The notes: generated by a model from the letters alone, not told the origin. Positions 1 through 7,250 are shown, counted from the first letter of the stretch. The stretch: DNA of 14,436 bases from CAYQAJ01 sp964415245 (GCA_964415245.1 CAYQAJ010000120.1:1-14436); one strand, 5' to 3'. A program made the numbers and translations.

Positions 1-1161
1 CACGTCGTCCTGCACGATGGCGTGGGTGCCCACCACCAGGTCGATGCGGCCGGCCGCGATCTCCTTCAGCATTCGGCGGCGTTCGGCGGCGGGAAGCGTG
101 CCCGTGAGCAACCCGATTCGTACGCGGCTCTCGCGCAGTTGCTCGGCCAAGGTTTCGGCGTGCTGCCGCGCGAGTATCTCGGTGGGAGCCATGAGCGCCG
201 CCTGGTGCCCATGCGCCACACACAGCAACATGGCGTAGATGGCCACCACCGTTTTGCCGCTGGCCACGTCGCCCTGCAATAACCGGTTCATAGGGAACGG
301 TTGGGCCATGTCGCGGCATACTTCGTCGATGGCCCGACGCTGATCGGCCGTCAGCTCCCACGGGAACAGCCGCACGATGCGACGATCGATCGTTTCATTC
401 ACAACCAACGGCGGGGCGCTCTTTCGCCGCGTGAGGAGATATCGCCGCATCGCCAGCGCAAGCTGCAACACGAGCAATTCCTGGTAAACGAATCGCCGCC
501 TCGCGCGGGCCAACCCTTCGGCGTCGTGCGGCGCGTGCATCTCGGGCAGCGCCTCGTGTATCGGCAGCAAATGGTGCGCGGCGAGGTACTCCTCGGGAAA
601 CACTTCGTCGAGCTCCGAAGCGTATTTCTCCACCACGCCGTGGGCGATCTTGCGCATCGCCTCCTGCTTGAGCCCCTCGGTCAGCGAGTAGATGGGCAGA
701 ATGCGGCCCGCGGGCACCCGTTCGTCGTCACCCAGCGGCTCGATGCGCGGGTGGACCATCTCCCATCGCCCGCCCTTGAACTGCGCTTCGCCCGAAAGCA
801 AAAATCGCTTGCCACGCACGAGCTGCTGGCGGCGAAACGGCTGATTGAACCAGATGGCCCGCAGGAACCCGCTCTCCTGCCGAATGAGCACGCCGAGAAT
901 GCACTTGCCGGGCCCGATATTGCGCAGGTCGACCTCCTCGACCTGGCCGACCAGGCTGAACGGACGGTTCTCCTCGAGCTCCGCAATCGAGCGCAGCTCG
1001 CTCATGTCACGATAATCGCGGGGAAAGAAGAACAGCACGTCGCGGGCGGTTTGCAGCTCCATCCGCTTGAGCAGTTCGGCGCGGTGCGGCCCCACGCCCT
1101 TGACATACTGAATGGGCGTCGTCAACGACGAATCGAACGTCGAACGAACGGGTGCGGCCAT
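1..1161 (-). CDS. recG: ATP-dependent DNA helicase RecG, N-terminal part (partial, runs off left edge)
   Basis: Superfamily 2 DNA helicase that remodels stalled replication forks and branched structures (fork regression, Holliday junctions, R-loops). 387 codons are visible of the roughly 700 usual for the family. The N-terminal wedge/OB region is at about residues 15-150 (GVGPHRAELL near 22, FFPRDYRD near 45). The helicase domain begins near 265 (LTADQRRAI), with Walker A GDVASGKT at 297-304, APTEIL at 325-330 and VVGTHAIVQDDV at the cut edge. The DExH box and the whole second helicase lobe lie outside the window. The ATG at 1161 is firm because an in-frame stop lies four codons upstream (1171-1173). 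No Shine-Dalgarno is seen; a TAAAAT hexamer sits 6 nt upstream. It is the last gene of a minus-strand block with priA and rnhA, separated from rnhA by a repeat-filled gap of about 240 bp. Identity is very secure. Confidence 0.97.
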   Translation of the reverse strand, partial: MAAPVRSTFDSSLTTPIQYVKGVGPHRAELLKRMELQTARDVLFFFPRDYRDMSELRSIAELEENRPFSLVGQVEEVDLRNIGPGKCILGVLIRQESGFLRAIWFNQPFRRQQLVRGKRFLLSGEAQFKGGRWEMVHPRIEPLGDDERVPAGRILPIYSLTEGLKQEAMRKIAHGVVEKYASELDEVFPEEYLAAHHLLPIHEALPEMHAPHDAEGLARARRRFVYQELLVLQLALAMRRYLLTRRKSAPPLVVNETIDRRIVRLFPWELTADQRRAIDEVCRDMAQPFPMNRLLQGDVASGKTVVAIYAMLLCVAHGHQAALMAPTEILARQHAETLAEQLRESRVRIGLLTGTLPAAERRRMLKEIAAGRIDLVVGTHAIVQDDV

Positions 1162-1167
1162 GCCGAT

Positions 1168-1173
1168 ATTTTA
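1168..1173 (-). promoter_or_regulatory. Candidate -10 element of recG
   Basis: TAAAAT on the minus strand matches 5 of 6 bases of the sigma-70 -10 consensus and stands out from GC-rich surroundings. It ends 6 nt before the recG ATG, so a start site at the usual distance would fall on or next to the start codon, giving a leaderless mRNA. No good -35 is visible: CTGGCT at a 17-bp spacing is weak. Confidence 0.35.
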
Positions 1174-1251
1174 TGGGATCGAGCGGCAATAGCCAGCAAG
1201 TGCCGTCAGTGGTCTGTTGTCCGTCGCCCGTTGGGGAAGCCGCTGCACATA

Positions 1252-1265
1252 GGTCGTATGGGTCG
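1252..1265. repeat. 9-bp-phased repeat cut by the assembly gap
   Basis: GGTCGTATG is followed by GGTCG and then the N run, one and a half units of a 9-bp period, preceded by CACATA. The same GGTCNTATN unit forms an array at 6451-6486. The gap therefore most likely opened inside a longer array of this family. Confidence 0.5.
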
Positions 1266-1275
1266 NNNNNNNNNN
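1266..1275. other. Assembly gap (10 Ns)
   Basis: Ten consecutive Ns. Their number is probably a scaffolding placeholder, so the true length of the recG-rnhA spacer is unknown. Both flanks are repetitive (9-bp units to the left, 7-bp units to the right), which explains a failed assembly. No gene appears to be broken by it. Confidence 0.95.
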
Positions 1276-1281
1276 TGCCCA

Positions 1282-1362
1282 CTGTCGGTTGTCAGTTGTC
1301 CGTTGTCAGTTGTCCGTAATCACTTGTCCGCTGCTTCCGGGCTGAAAACTGAACACTGAAAA
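1282..1362. repeat. 7-bp-phased repeat array between rnhA and recG
   Basis: From 1282 to 1330 seven consecutive 7-bp words keep perfect phase, mostly TTGTCCG and TTGTCAG with one diverged word (1317-1323). After a short spacer, 1342-1362 holds three words of CTGAAAA/CTGAACA type. The second part resembles the reverse complement of the first (GACAACT against GAAAACT), so the element is a loose inverted pair of heptad arrays. TTGTCCG also occurs before the gap near 1214-1220. It is non-coding and resembles the short tandem heptanucleotide repeats (STRR) known from filamentous cyanobacteria. Confidence 0.7.
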
Positions 1363-1398
1363 CCCGCCTCCACGTGCATGGCACGGCGAAGCACCACG

Positions 1399-1875
1399 TC
1401 ATCGCAAATACTTCTGATACGCCGCCACGGCCAGTTCGTCGCAGCGCTCGTTTTCCGGGTGGCCGCTGTGGCCGGCGACGCGGTGGTAGTGCAGCTCGTG
1501 TCGCTCGAGCAATGCGTCGAGACGCCGCCACAGGTCCTCGTTCTTCACCGGCTTATTTCGGTCTCCTTCGCGACGCCGCCAGCCGTTGGCTTTCCACTTG
1601 GGCATCCACTGGCTGATCCCCTTGCCCACATACACGCTGTCGGTGTACAGCTCGATGCGGCATGCCCGCTTCAGGGCTTCCAGGCCGCGCACCACGGCGA
1701 CGAGCTCCATGCGATTGTTCGTGGTCAGCGGCTCGCCGCCCGATTCTTCCAGCACTTTCCCCGACGCCTGATGCCGCAAGATGAAGCTCCAGCCGCCCGG
1801 GCCGGGGTTTCCACTGCACGCACCGTCGGTAAAGAGATGAACGACCGAAAGTTCCATGTTGCTCGCCGCGGTCAT
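1399..1875 (-). CDS. rnhA: Ribonuclease HI
   Basis: Endonuclease that cuts the RNA strand of RNA:DNA hybrids, removing R-loops and RNA primers in the cytoplasm. 158 residues against 155 in E. coli, complete. The catalytic set is present: D17 in TDGACSGNPGPGG, E57 in NNRMELVAV, D79 in YTDSVYVGKGI, H136 in GHSGHPENERCD and D146 at its end. The basic handle region (KWKANGWRRREG, 93-104) of the E. coli-type enzyme is also there. The ATG at 1875 overlaps the TGA of the upstream kinase gene by 4 bp (ATGA), implying translational coupling. Met7 (1857) is an alternative start with a weak GGCGAG upstream, since M1 has GGAAG only one base away. It shares its strand with recG and priA, which act on the same R-loop substrates. 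Confidence 0.97.
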   Translation of the reverse strand: MTAASNMELSVVHLFTDGACSGNPGPGGWSFILRHQASGKVLEESGGEPLTTNNRMELVAVVRGLEALKRACRIELYTDSVYVGKGISQWMPKWKANGWRRREGDRNKPVKNEDLWRRLDALLERHELHYHRVAGHSGHPENERCDELAVAAYQKYLR

Positions 1876-3815
1876 ACTTCCGAGATCGGCCGATCGGCCT
1901 CTGCCGGCGAGTCGGGAGGAACGGTCACCGGCCTCTCGGAAAGGTCGCGCGGCAGTTTCCCATCGCCGCGTCGCGGCCTGGTCAGCTCATCGAGCTTGTC
2001 CGCCATCTCGACGTCGCGCCGCGGCCGGTCGGCCAGCGTCCAGGGGAGCACGACTCGAAACTCGCTCCCCTTGCCCAGCTCACTGTCAAACGCAATCTCC
2101 CCTCCCAGCAGTTTGCACAGCTCCTTGACGATCGACAGGCCCAATCCCGTGCCCGAGTATTCGCGCGCCAGGTTATCGTCGCCCTGGGCCGCGGGTCCCT
2201 GACGGAACTTCTCGAAGATGATTTCCCGGTCTTCCTGGGCGATGCCCACGCCGGTGTCGGCCACGGCCAATTGCAACCGTCCCTGGTGATTGCGTCGGGC
2301 GGTAACGGTAATGCGGCCGCCTTCGGGCGTGAATTTGATGGCGTTGGAGAGCAGATTGGTCAGAATCTGCTGCACTTTGGTCTGATCCTGGTACATCACC
2401 GGCATGCCCGCGTCGACGCGTACCTCGACGGCAATGTTCTTCTCCTCGGCCAGCGAGCGGACCAGGTCGCACTGTGCCTGCACCACGGCATCGATGCGGA
2501 ATTCGCTGGCGTGGATTTCCATCTTGCCCGCTTCCAGCTTGGCCAGGTCCAGAATGTCGTTAATCATCTCCAACAGCAGCCGGCCCGACTTCTGGATGTT
2601 TTGCGCGTAGCGTTTCTGCTTCTCGGTGAGGGATTCTACGCCTTGTAGGATTTCCGAGAACCCGATAATGCTGTTGAGCGGCGTACGCAGCTCGTGGCTC
2701 ATGTTGGCCAGGAACTCCCCCTTGAGCTGGTTCATCTCGTACAGACGCATGTTGAGCTGCGCGAGCTGGTCGACCTTGGCGTCGAGGTTGACGTTGGCCC
2801 GCCGCAGCTCCCCCTGCGCTTCGGTCAAATGGCGAAGCATGCGGTTGAACGACGCGGCCAATTGCTCGAATTCGTCGTTGGTATGGATGTCGGCCCGCAC
2901 CTCGGTCTCGCCGCGGCTGACGGCATCGCTCACGTCGCGCAGGTGCTTCAGCGGCCGCACCACCACATACCGCACGATGGCGTAGAGGAATACCATGGCC
3001 ATGAACACCGTCACAATGGCCACGGCAATCAGAACGGCCCGCACTCGGTCGATTGCCTTCTTCGTGGCCTCGTAGGGCATGGTGACTTTGACGATACGCA
3101 AGGGGGGTGTCCCATCGTCCCCCAGCGATGCGCGGTCGGCGGCCGATACGGCGTACTTGGCCTGTAATTCCTCGTGGCAGCGAATGCAACTGGCCTTCCA
3201 GTACACCGGTTGGTAGTAGTAAAAGTCCTTGGCGCTGGGCTCCGGCCGGGAATAGAACACCGGTTCGATATCGTCGGCGGGGTCGAAATCGTCGACGGGT
3301 GATTCGGCCTGCTTCGCCTTTCGCCGTGCCGCCTCTTGGGTGCGCTCTTCCATTTGCGCCTCAACGCGGACCTTCAGGTTGCGAACGATGGCTTCTTCGG
3401 CGTCGTCCTCCGGCCAGCTCACTCGCGGCGCCAATTCGTTGGTGTAATCCGGCCCGCTGCCTCCCGCCGCACCTTCGTTTTCGGCGCCGTCGCCGGAACG
3501 GGGCCGCAGCGATTCATCCAGCGCCAGGATCTTGTACTGGTAGCTCTCCGTGAGCAGGTCGCGGCTCATCTCCTGCTGCAGCGGCTTCATCTCGGGATTG
3601 GTCTCCCACGATTCCCAATGGGTGTTGATGATGACGAGCTTGACCCAGTCGCGCCCTTTGCTGTGCGTGGTGGTCATCACCAGACTTTCGGCGATCCGGT
3701 CGACCCACAACAGCGCCAAGCCGATCAATAGCAGCAAACTCAGCGCGAACAACCAGCGGCACTTCCGCTCGAGGCTGGTTTCGCCGAGAACTCGGGTCAG
3801 GGAGCGATACGACAT
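1872..3815 (-). CDS. Membrane sensor histidine kinase with periplasmic heme-type (DUF3365/Tll0287-like) region
   Basis: Two-component sensor kinase, 647 residues. TM1 is at about 21-38 and TM2 at 260-286. The periplasmic loop between them holds WKASCIRCHEE, a CxxCH c-type heme-binding motif (C210-C213-H214), placed as in DUF3365/Tll0287-like sensor domains; it also has an acidic low-complexity insert (about 103-182). HAMP is at about 286-338, followed by a coiled coil. HisKA has phosphoacceptor H374 in FLANMSHELRTPLN. HATPase_c has the N box NLLSNAIKF (N491), DTGVGI (520-525) and GTGLGL (555-560). The last 55 residues are charged and probably disordered. No receiver domain or response regulator is nearby, so its partner is unknown. 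Its stop overlaps the rnhA start, so the two are very likely cotranscribed. Redox or ligand sensing through heme is inferred from the motif; the kinase call is secure. Confidence 0.93.
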   Translation of the reverse strand: MSYRSLTRVLGETSLERKCRWLFALSLLLLIGLALLWVDRIAESLVMTTTHSKGRDWVKLVIINTHWESWETNPEMKPLQQEMSRDLLTESYQYKILALDESLRPRSGDGAENEGAAGGSGPDYTNELAPRVSWPEDDAEEAIVRNLKVRVEAQMEERTQEAARRKAKQAESPVDDFDPADDIEPVFYSRPEPSAKDFYYYQPVYWKASCIRCHEELQAKYAVSAADRASLGDDGTPPLRIVKVTMPYEATKKAIDRVRAVLIAVAIVTVFMAMVFLYAIVRYVVVRPLKHLRDVSDAVSRGETEVRADIHTNDEFEQLAASFNRMLRHLTEAQGELRRANVNLDAKVDQLAQLNMRLYEMNQLKGEFLANMSHELRTPLNSIIGFSEILQGVESLTEKQKRYAQNIQKSGRLLLEMINDILDLAKLEAGKMEIHASEFRIDAVVQAQCDLVRSLAEEKNIAVEVRVDAGMPVMYQDQTKVQQILTNLLSNAIKFTPEGGRITVTARRNHQGRLQLAVADTGVGIAQEDREIIFEKFRQGPAAQGDDNLAREYSGTGLGLSIVKELCKLLGGEIAFDSELGKGSEFRVVLPWTLADRPRRDVEMADKLDELTRPRRGDGKLPRDLSERPVTVPPDSPAEADRPISEV

Positions 3816-3861
3816 GCGGTCGATTCCCCGCGCAGGTCATCCGCGCGTGTGGCAATGGCCC

Positions 3862-3891
3862 ATTGTACGGACGGGCCGCCTTGAGAGCCAG
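3862..3891 (-). promoter_or_regulatory. Weak candidate promoter of the kinase-rnhA operon
   Basis: On the minus strand TACAAT (3867-3862) matches 5 of 6 bases of the -10 consensus, about 46 bp before the kinase ATG. CTGGCT lies 18 bp upstream as a poor -35. A GGGGAA ribosome-binding-like stretch lies nine bases before the ATG. Evidence is consensus matching only. Confidence 0.25.
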
Positions 3892-3916
3892 AGCGGAGCG
3901 GGCGCGAGTACGGTTA

Positions 3917-3940
3917 TGGCACGGTCTCCCGACCGTGCCA
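3917..3940. repeat. Palindromic repeat element, copy 1 (10-bp stem)
   Basis: TGGCACGGTC, loop TCCC, GACCGTGCCA: a perfect 10-bp stem with a 4-nt loop between the kinase gene and priA. No T tract follows on either strand, so it is not a standard intrinsic terminator. Its core GGTCTCCCGACC recurs in reverse orientation at 4011-4028. It looks like a REP-type dispersed palindrome. Confidence 0.7.
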
Positions 3941-4010
3941 CGCGAATGATCGCCGCCCATCGCGTACACGCGACTCGCGGCGCACGGGAGACCTGCGGTC
4001 GGACCGGTGG

Positions 4011-4028
4011 CGCGGTCGGGAGACCGCG
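4011..4028. repeat. Palindromic repeat element, copy 2 in opposite orientation (7-bp stem)
   Basis: CGCGGTC, loop GGGA, GACCGCG: the reverse complement of the core of the copy at 3917-3940, with different outer stem bases. The two copies bracket about 70 bp that also contain diverged fragments (GGGAGACC near 3986, GGTCGGACC near 3997). No transposase lies nearby. Confidence 0.65.
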
Positions 4029-4056
4029 ACACATCCGAGTGACCGCGACACATCCG
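4022..4056. repeat. Short direct repeat next to the priA stop
   Basis: GACCGCGACACATCCG occurs at 4022-4037 and again at 4041-4056, a 19-bp period. The first copy begins in the right arm of the palindrome; the second ends four bases before the priA stop codon. It is probably part of the same repeat cluster. Confidence 0.6.
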
Positions 4057-4059
4057 GGT

Positions 4060-6405
4060 TCACAGCAGATCAAGCGGGTCGACGTCGACAATCCACTGCA
4101 CGCCGCTGGGTGATTTGGCTCCTTCCGCGGCGCGTCGCACCACTCGCGAGAGCGTCTCGACCGTCTCGCCGTGCAATTGCGCGTGAAAGCGATACTTGCC
4201 CCGCAAACGCGCAAGCGGCGCCGGCGCGGGACCGAGCACGCGCACGGTGAGCGACTCGTCGCTGGCGGCACTTCGCAGCCGATCGACGATCGTCTCGGCG
4301 AACAGCTCCGTCACGCGGCTGTCCGCGCCACGAAACACCAGTCGCACCAGCGAGGTGTACGGCGGGTAGCCGTGTTCCTGCCGAACCGGCAACTCCTGCC
4401 GCGCGAACGCCTCGTAGTCGTGACGCAGGGCCGCCACCAGCGCCGGATGCTCGGGGCTGAACGTCTGCACGAGCACGCGTCCCCCCTTGTCGCCGCGCCC
4501 GGTGCGACCGGCCACTTGCGTAACAAGCTGAAAGGTTCGCTCGGCGGCGCGAAAGTCGGGAAAGTGCAGCGCCGTGTCGGCGTTCACGACGCCGACCAAG
4601 GTGACGTTGGGAAAGTCGAGCCCCTTGGCGATCATCTGCGTTCCCAGCAGAATTCGCACCTCGCCCGAGCGAAATCGCGCCAGCGCCTTCTCGTGGCTCC
4701 CCCGCTTTTGCATGCTGTCGCTGTCCATGCGAAGGCAGACGACGTCGGGGAACCGGGCGCGAATCTCCACTTCCAGCCGCTCGGTTCCCAGGCCGCTGTA
4801 ACGAATGCCCGGGAAGCGGCACTCGGGGCAGGCGTCGGGGGCCGGCTCGTGGTAGTCGCAGTAGTGGCAAATGGCCGTTTCGCCCGTGCGGTGATGCGTC
4901 AGGGCGATGTCGCACTGCGGGCACCGCACCACGTAGCCGCACTTCTGGCACTGAAGGTGCGTCGCGAATCCGCGGCGGTTCAAGAGCAGGATCACTTGCC
5001 CGCCCCCCTCCAGCGCCTGGCGAATCGCGTGGTGCAACGGCCGGCTCACCGCTCCGCGACTGCGGCGACTGTGGAACTCTCCCCGCAGGTCGATGGTCGC
5101 CACCTCGGGCAGCGGGCGGTCGTACACCCGCTGCGGCATCTCTGCCAGGCGGTACACTCCCTCGCAAGCACGCCACCAGCTTTCCAGCGATGGCGTCGCC
5201 GAACCCAACACGAGCGGCGCTCCTTCCCGCCGCGCGCGAAACTGCGCCACGTCGCGGGCATGGTAGCGCGGCGCGCCATCCTGCTTGAACGATGGGTCGT
5301 GCTCTTCGTCCATTACGATGAGTCCCAGCCGCGGCACCGGGGCGAACACCGCGCTGCGGGCACCCACCACGACGTCGATCTCGCCCCGCGCGATCCGCTG
5401 CCAATGCCAGTACCGCTCCTGGGCCGTCAGGTGGCTGTGCAGCACCGCCACCCTGTGAAACCGCGTGCGGAACCGCTGTCGCGTTTGCGGCGTAAGGCTG
5501 ATCTCGGGCACCAGCACGATGGCCTGCTGCCCGGCCGCCACAACCCGCTCGATGGCACGCATGTAGACTTCGGTTTTGCCGCTTCCGGTCACGCCGCGCA
5601 CCAGCACCGAGTCGCCGATTCCGGCGGCGAGCGCCTCTTCAATCACCTCCAGGGCAGCCTGCTGGTCCCGGTTAAGCTCCCAGGGCGGGAACATCTGCTC
5701 CGGCACTTCTTCTTCGGCGACATACTGCTGGATGCGTTCTTCCGTCACTTGCACCAGCCGCTTACGACGCACCGCCGTGAGCGGCGCCATGGTGCAACCG
5801 GCCGCCGCGGCAAGTTGCTGGGCAGTCATAGGCCGCTTCGCGGCGGCCAGCACGCGCATCGCCGCCAACTGCTTGGGAGGCAGCTTCAAACTGTCGAGAT
5901 CGGCCGCAGCGTCGGGTGCGGCGCTCCACAGCGCGATGCTCCGCGTTCCGGCCGCGGCGCGGACGCTCGAAGGGACGACCGTCTCGATCGTCTCGCCCCA
6001 GTCGCTCAGATAGTAGTCGACCATCCACCGCGCCAGCTCCATCAGCGCCGGGCTCAACAGCGGTGCCGAGTCGACAACCGAGCGTACGACTTTGAGCGGG
6101 CGGCGAGAGGATTTCCGCGACCGCGACGCAATCGCCGCGTCGTCTCGCGAAGCACAGGCATCAGCCACGGACACGCAGTAGCCCATTCGCACGCGATCGC
6201 CGCGCCCGAACGGCACCCGCACGCGTCGCCCGGCCTCGACTTCGCCCCGCAACCCCTCGGGCACGGCGTAATCGAACGGCTGTGTCGGACCGCGCGCAAA
6301 CACGACGCTGGCCACCAGTCCCGAACCGTGGTCGTCGGTCGCAATCGCGTCATCGCGCCGCCGCGGAGATTCGAGGGGGAACAATGTGGGTTGTCGTGCG
6401 TTCAT
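4060..6405 (-). CDS. priA: Primosomal protein N' (replication restart helicase PriA)
   Basis: 3'-5' DNA helicase that recognises abandoned forks and D-loops and reloads the replicative helicase. 781 residues from the ATG, slightly longer than E. coli PriA (732). The N-terminal 3'-DNA-binding domain is at about 30-110 (FDYAVPEGL, GRRVRVPFGRG). Walker A GVTGSGKT is at 271-278, DEEH at 366-369 and GSATPS at 401-406. Eight zinc-binding cysteines (486, 489, 495, 498, 513, 516, 526, 529) match the family's two-zinc module. Helicase motifs GTQMIAKGLDFP (588-599) and QVAGRTGRG (630-638) are intact. The ATG at 6405 is preferred; an in-frame TTG at 6429 would add 8 residues. Neither has a clear ribosome-binding site. 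It is divergent from nadD and its 3' end abuts a repeat cluster. Confidence 0.97.
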   Translation of the reverse strand: MNARQPTLFPLESPRRRDDAIATDDHGSGLVASVVFARGPTQPFDYAVPEGLRGEVEAGRRVRVPFGRGDRVRMGYCVSVADACASRDDAAIASRSRKSSRRPLKVVRSVVDSAPLLSPALMELARWMVDYYLSDWGETIETVVPSSVRAAAGTRSIALWSAAPDAAADLDSLKLPPKQLAAMRVLAAAKRPMTAQQLAAAAGCTMAPLTAVRRKRLVQVTEERIQQYVAEEEVPEQMFPPWELNRDQQAALEVIEEALAAGIGDSVLVRGVTGSGKTEVYMRAIERVVAAGQQAIVLVPEISLTPQTRQRFRTRFHRVAVLHSHLTAQERYWHWQRIARGEIDVVVGARSAVFAPVPRLGLIVMDEEHDPSFKQDGAPRYHARDVAQFRARREGAPLVLGSATPSLESWWRACEGVYRLAEMPQRVYDRPLPEVATIDLRGEFHSRRSRGAVSRPLHHAIRQALEGGGQVILLLNRRGFATHLQCQKCGYVVRCPQCDIALTHHRTGETAICHYCDYHEPAPDACPECRFPGIRYSGLGTERLEVEIRARFPDVVCLRMDSDSMQKRGSHEKALARFRSGEVRILLGTQMIAKGLDFPNVTLVGVVNADTALHFPDFRAAERTFQLVTQVAGRTGRGDKGGRVLVQTFSPEHPALVAALRHDYEAFARQELPVRQEHGYPPYTSLVRLVFRGADSRVTELFAETIVDRLRSAASDESLTVRVLGPAPAPLARLRGKYRFHAQLHGETVETLSRVVRRAAEGAKSPSGVQWIVDVDPLDLL

Positions 6406-6450
6406 GAAAAGGCAGCGGGCGAAATTCAAAACGATCGGGCGCGCCAGTTA

Positions 6451-6486
6451 GGTCACATAGGTCCTATAAGTCCTATTCGTCCTGGT
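6451..6486. repeat. 9-bp-phased repeat array between priA and nadD
   Basis: Four units in 9-bp phase: GGTCACATA, GGTCCTATA, AGTCCTATT and CGTCCTGGT, consensus NGTCCTATN. It occupies the divergent priA-nadD spacer. The same unit type flanks the assembly gap at 1252-1265. It lies about 46 bp upstream of the priA ATG and 57 bp upstream of the nadD ATG. Confidence 0.6.
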
Positions 6487-6506
6487 GACGCCGTGTCCCT
6501 GCCCCG

Positions 6507-6535
6507 TCGCCACCTGCACCCGCCGATTGTACACT
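6507..6535 (+). promoter_or_regulatory. Candidate nadD promoter, possibly giving a leaderless mRNA
   Basis: TCGCCA (6507-6512, 4 of 6 to TTGACA), a 17-bp spacer and TACACT (6530-6535, 4 of 6 to TATAAT). The -10 ends 7 nt before the nadD ATG, so the usual start site would be the A of the start codon. No Shine-Dalgarno is present, which fits. Confidence 0.4.
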
Positions 6536-6542
6536 TTCGTTC

Positions 6543-7154
6543 ATGCGTCTTGGCATCTTCGGCGGATCGTTTGACCCCGTCCACTATGGGCATTTACTCT
6601 TGGCCGAGTCGTGCCGGGAACAGTGCCGGCTCGATCAGGTGTGGTTCGTTCCCGCCGCAATCGCACCCCATAAGAAGGACCGCAAGCTGGCCGGCGATCG
6701 GCACCGCGTCGAAATGCTCAAGCTGGCGCTCGCCGGCCACGAAGCGATGTTGGTATGCGAGCTGGAGATCGAGCGTGGCGGCCTGAGCTATACGGTCGAC
6801 ACGCTGGCCGAGATTGCCCGCGCGAAGCCCCACGCCGAGCTGCTGCTGCTCATGGGGGCCGACTCGCTGCACGATCTGGCAACCTGGCACGAGCCCCGGC
6901 GAATCTGCGAGCTGGCGCTACCCGTTATTGTCCGCCGTAGCGGATCCCGCGAACCGGACCTTTCCGCGTTGGCAAACCTGGTAAGCCCCGAGCGGCTGGA
7001 AGAGATTCGCGCCCATCAGGTGTCGATGCCGCTGGTCGATTTAAGCAGCACCGACATTCGCGACCGCGTGGCAAAAGGGCAAAGCATTCGCTATCGCACA
7101 CCGCGGGCCGTGGAAAAGTACATCGAGACCCACGGACTCTACGCCGGCGAATGA
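6543..7154 (+). CDS. nadD: Nicotinate-nucleotide adenylyltransferase
   Basis: Transfers AMP from ATP to nicotinate mononucleotide, giving deamido-NAD in NAD biosynthesis. 203 residues, the usual length. The nucleotidyltransferase motif GGSFDPVHYGH is at 7-17, with the T/HxGH signature (H14, H17). PHKK is at 42-45, MGADSL at 104-109 and SSTDIRDRV at 168-176, the ISTxxR-type ATP-binding motif. The C-terminus, VEKYIETHGLY, is typical. The start is chosen because the motif begins only a few residues later and a -10-like element lies just upstream. The rsfS gene that often follows nadD is absent. The stop codon lies inside the first unit of a heptad repeat array. Confidence 0.96.
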   Translation: MRLGIFGGSFDPVHYGHLLLAESCREQCRLDQVWFVPAAIAPHKKDRKLAGDRHRVEMLKLALAGHEAMLVCELEIERGGLSYTVDTLAEIARAKPHAELLLLMGADSLHDLATWHEPRRICELALPVIVRRSGSREPDLSALANLVSPERLEEIRAHQVSMPLVDLSSTDIRDRVAKGQSIRYRTPRAVEKYIETHGLYAGE

Positions 7155-7237
7155 CCAATGCCCCAAGCACCAATGACCAATGCTCGCCACCACGAACGAC
7201 GATTGGTCATTGGCATTTGGGATTTGGTGCTTACCCG
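7150..7237. repeat. Inverted pair of 7-bp-phased arrays downstream of nadD
   Basis: The left arm (7152-7186) has five words in 7-bp phase such as TGACCAA, AGCACCA and ATGACCA. The right arm (7203-7237) has TTGGTCA, TTGGCAT, TTGGGAT and TTGGTGC in the same phase on the opposite strand. CCAATGACCAAT (7170-7181) and ATTGGTCATTGG (7202-7213) pair over 12 bp across a 20-nt loop; AATGACCAAT at 7150-7159 could pair instead. The array starts in the nadD stop codon. With no T tract it is not a canonical terminator, though the hairpin could protect the nadD 3' end. TTGGTCA recalls a cyanobacterial STRR heptamer, from memory. Confidence 0.7.
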
Positions 7238-7250
7238 CGACAGTGGGTAG

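Noticed and set aside
301..1359. 352-codon plus-strand frame opposite recG
   Set aside because: It crosses the N gap and is antisense to the RecG helicase core; the translation is not protein-like.
1378..2202. 274-codon plus-strand frame opposite rnhA and the kinase 3' end
   Set aside because: Both minus-strand genes have intact catalytic motifs there; this is a shadow frame.
4171..6786. 871-codon open frame on the plus strand opposite priA and overlapping nadD
   Set aside because: It is antisense to an unmistakable PriA and its translation is His/Arg/Gln-rich with no domain; it is a mirror of GC-rich codon use.
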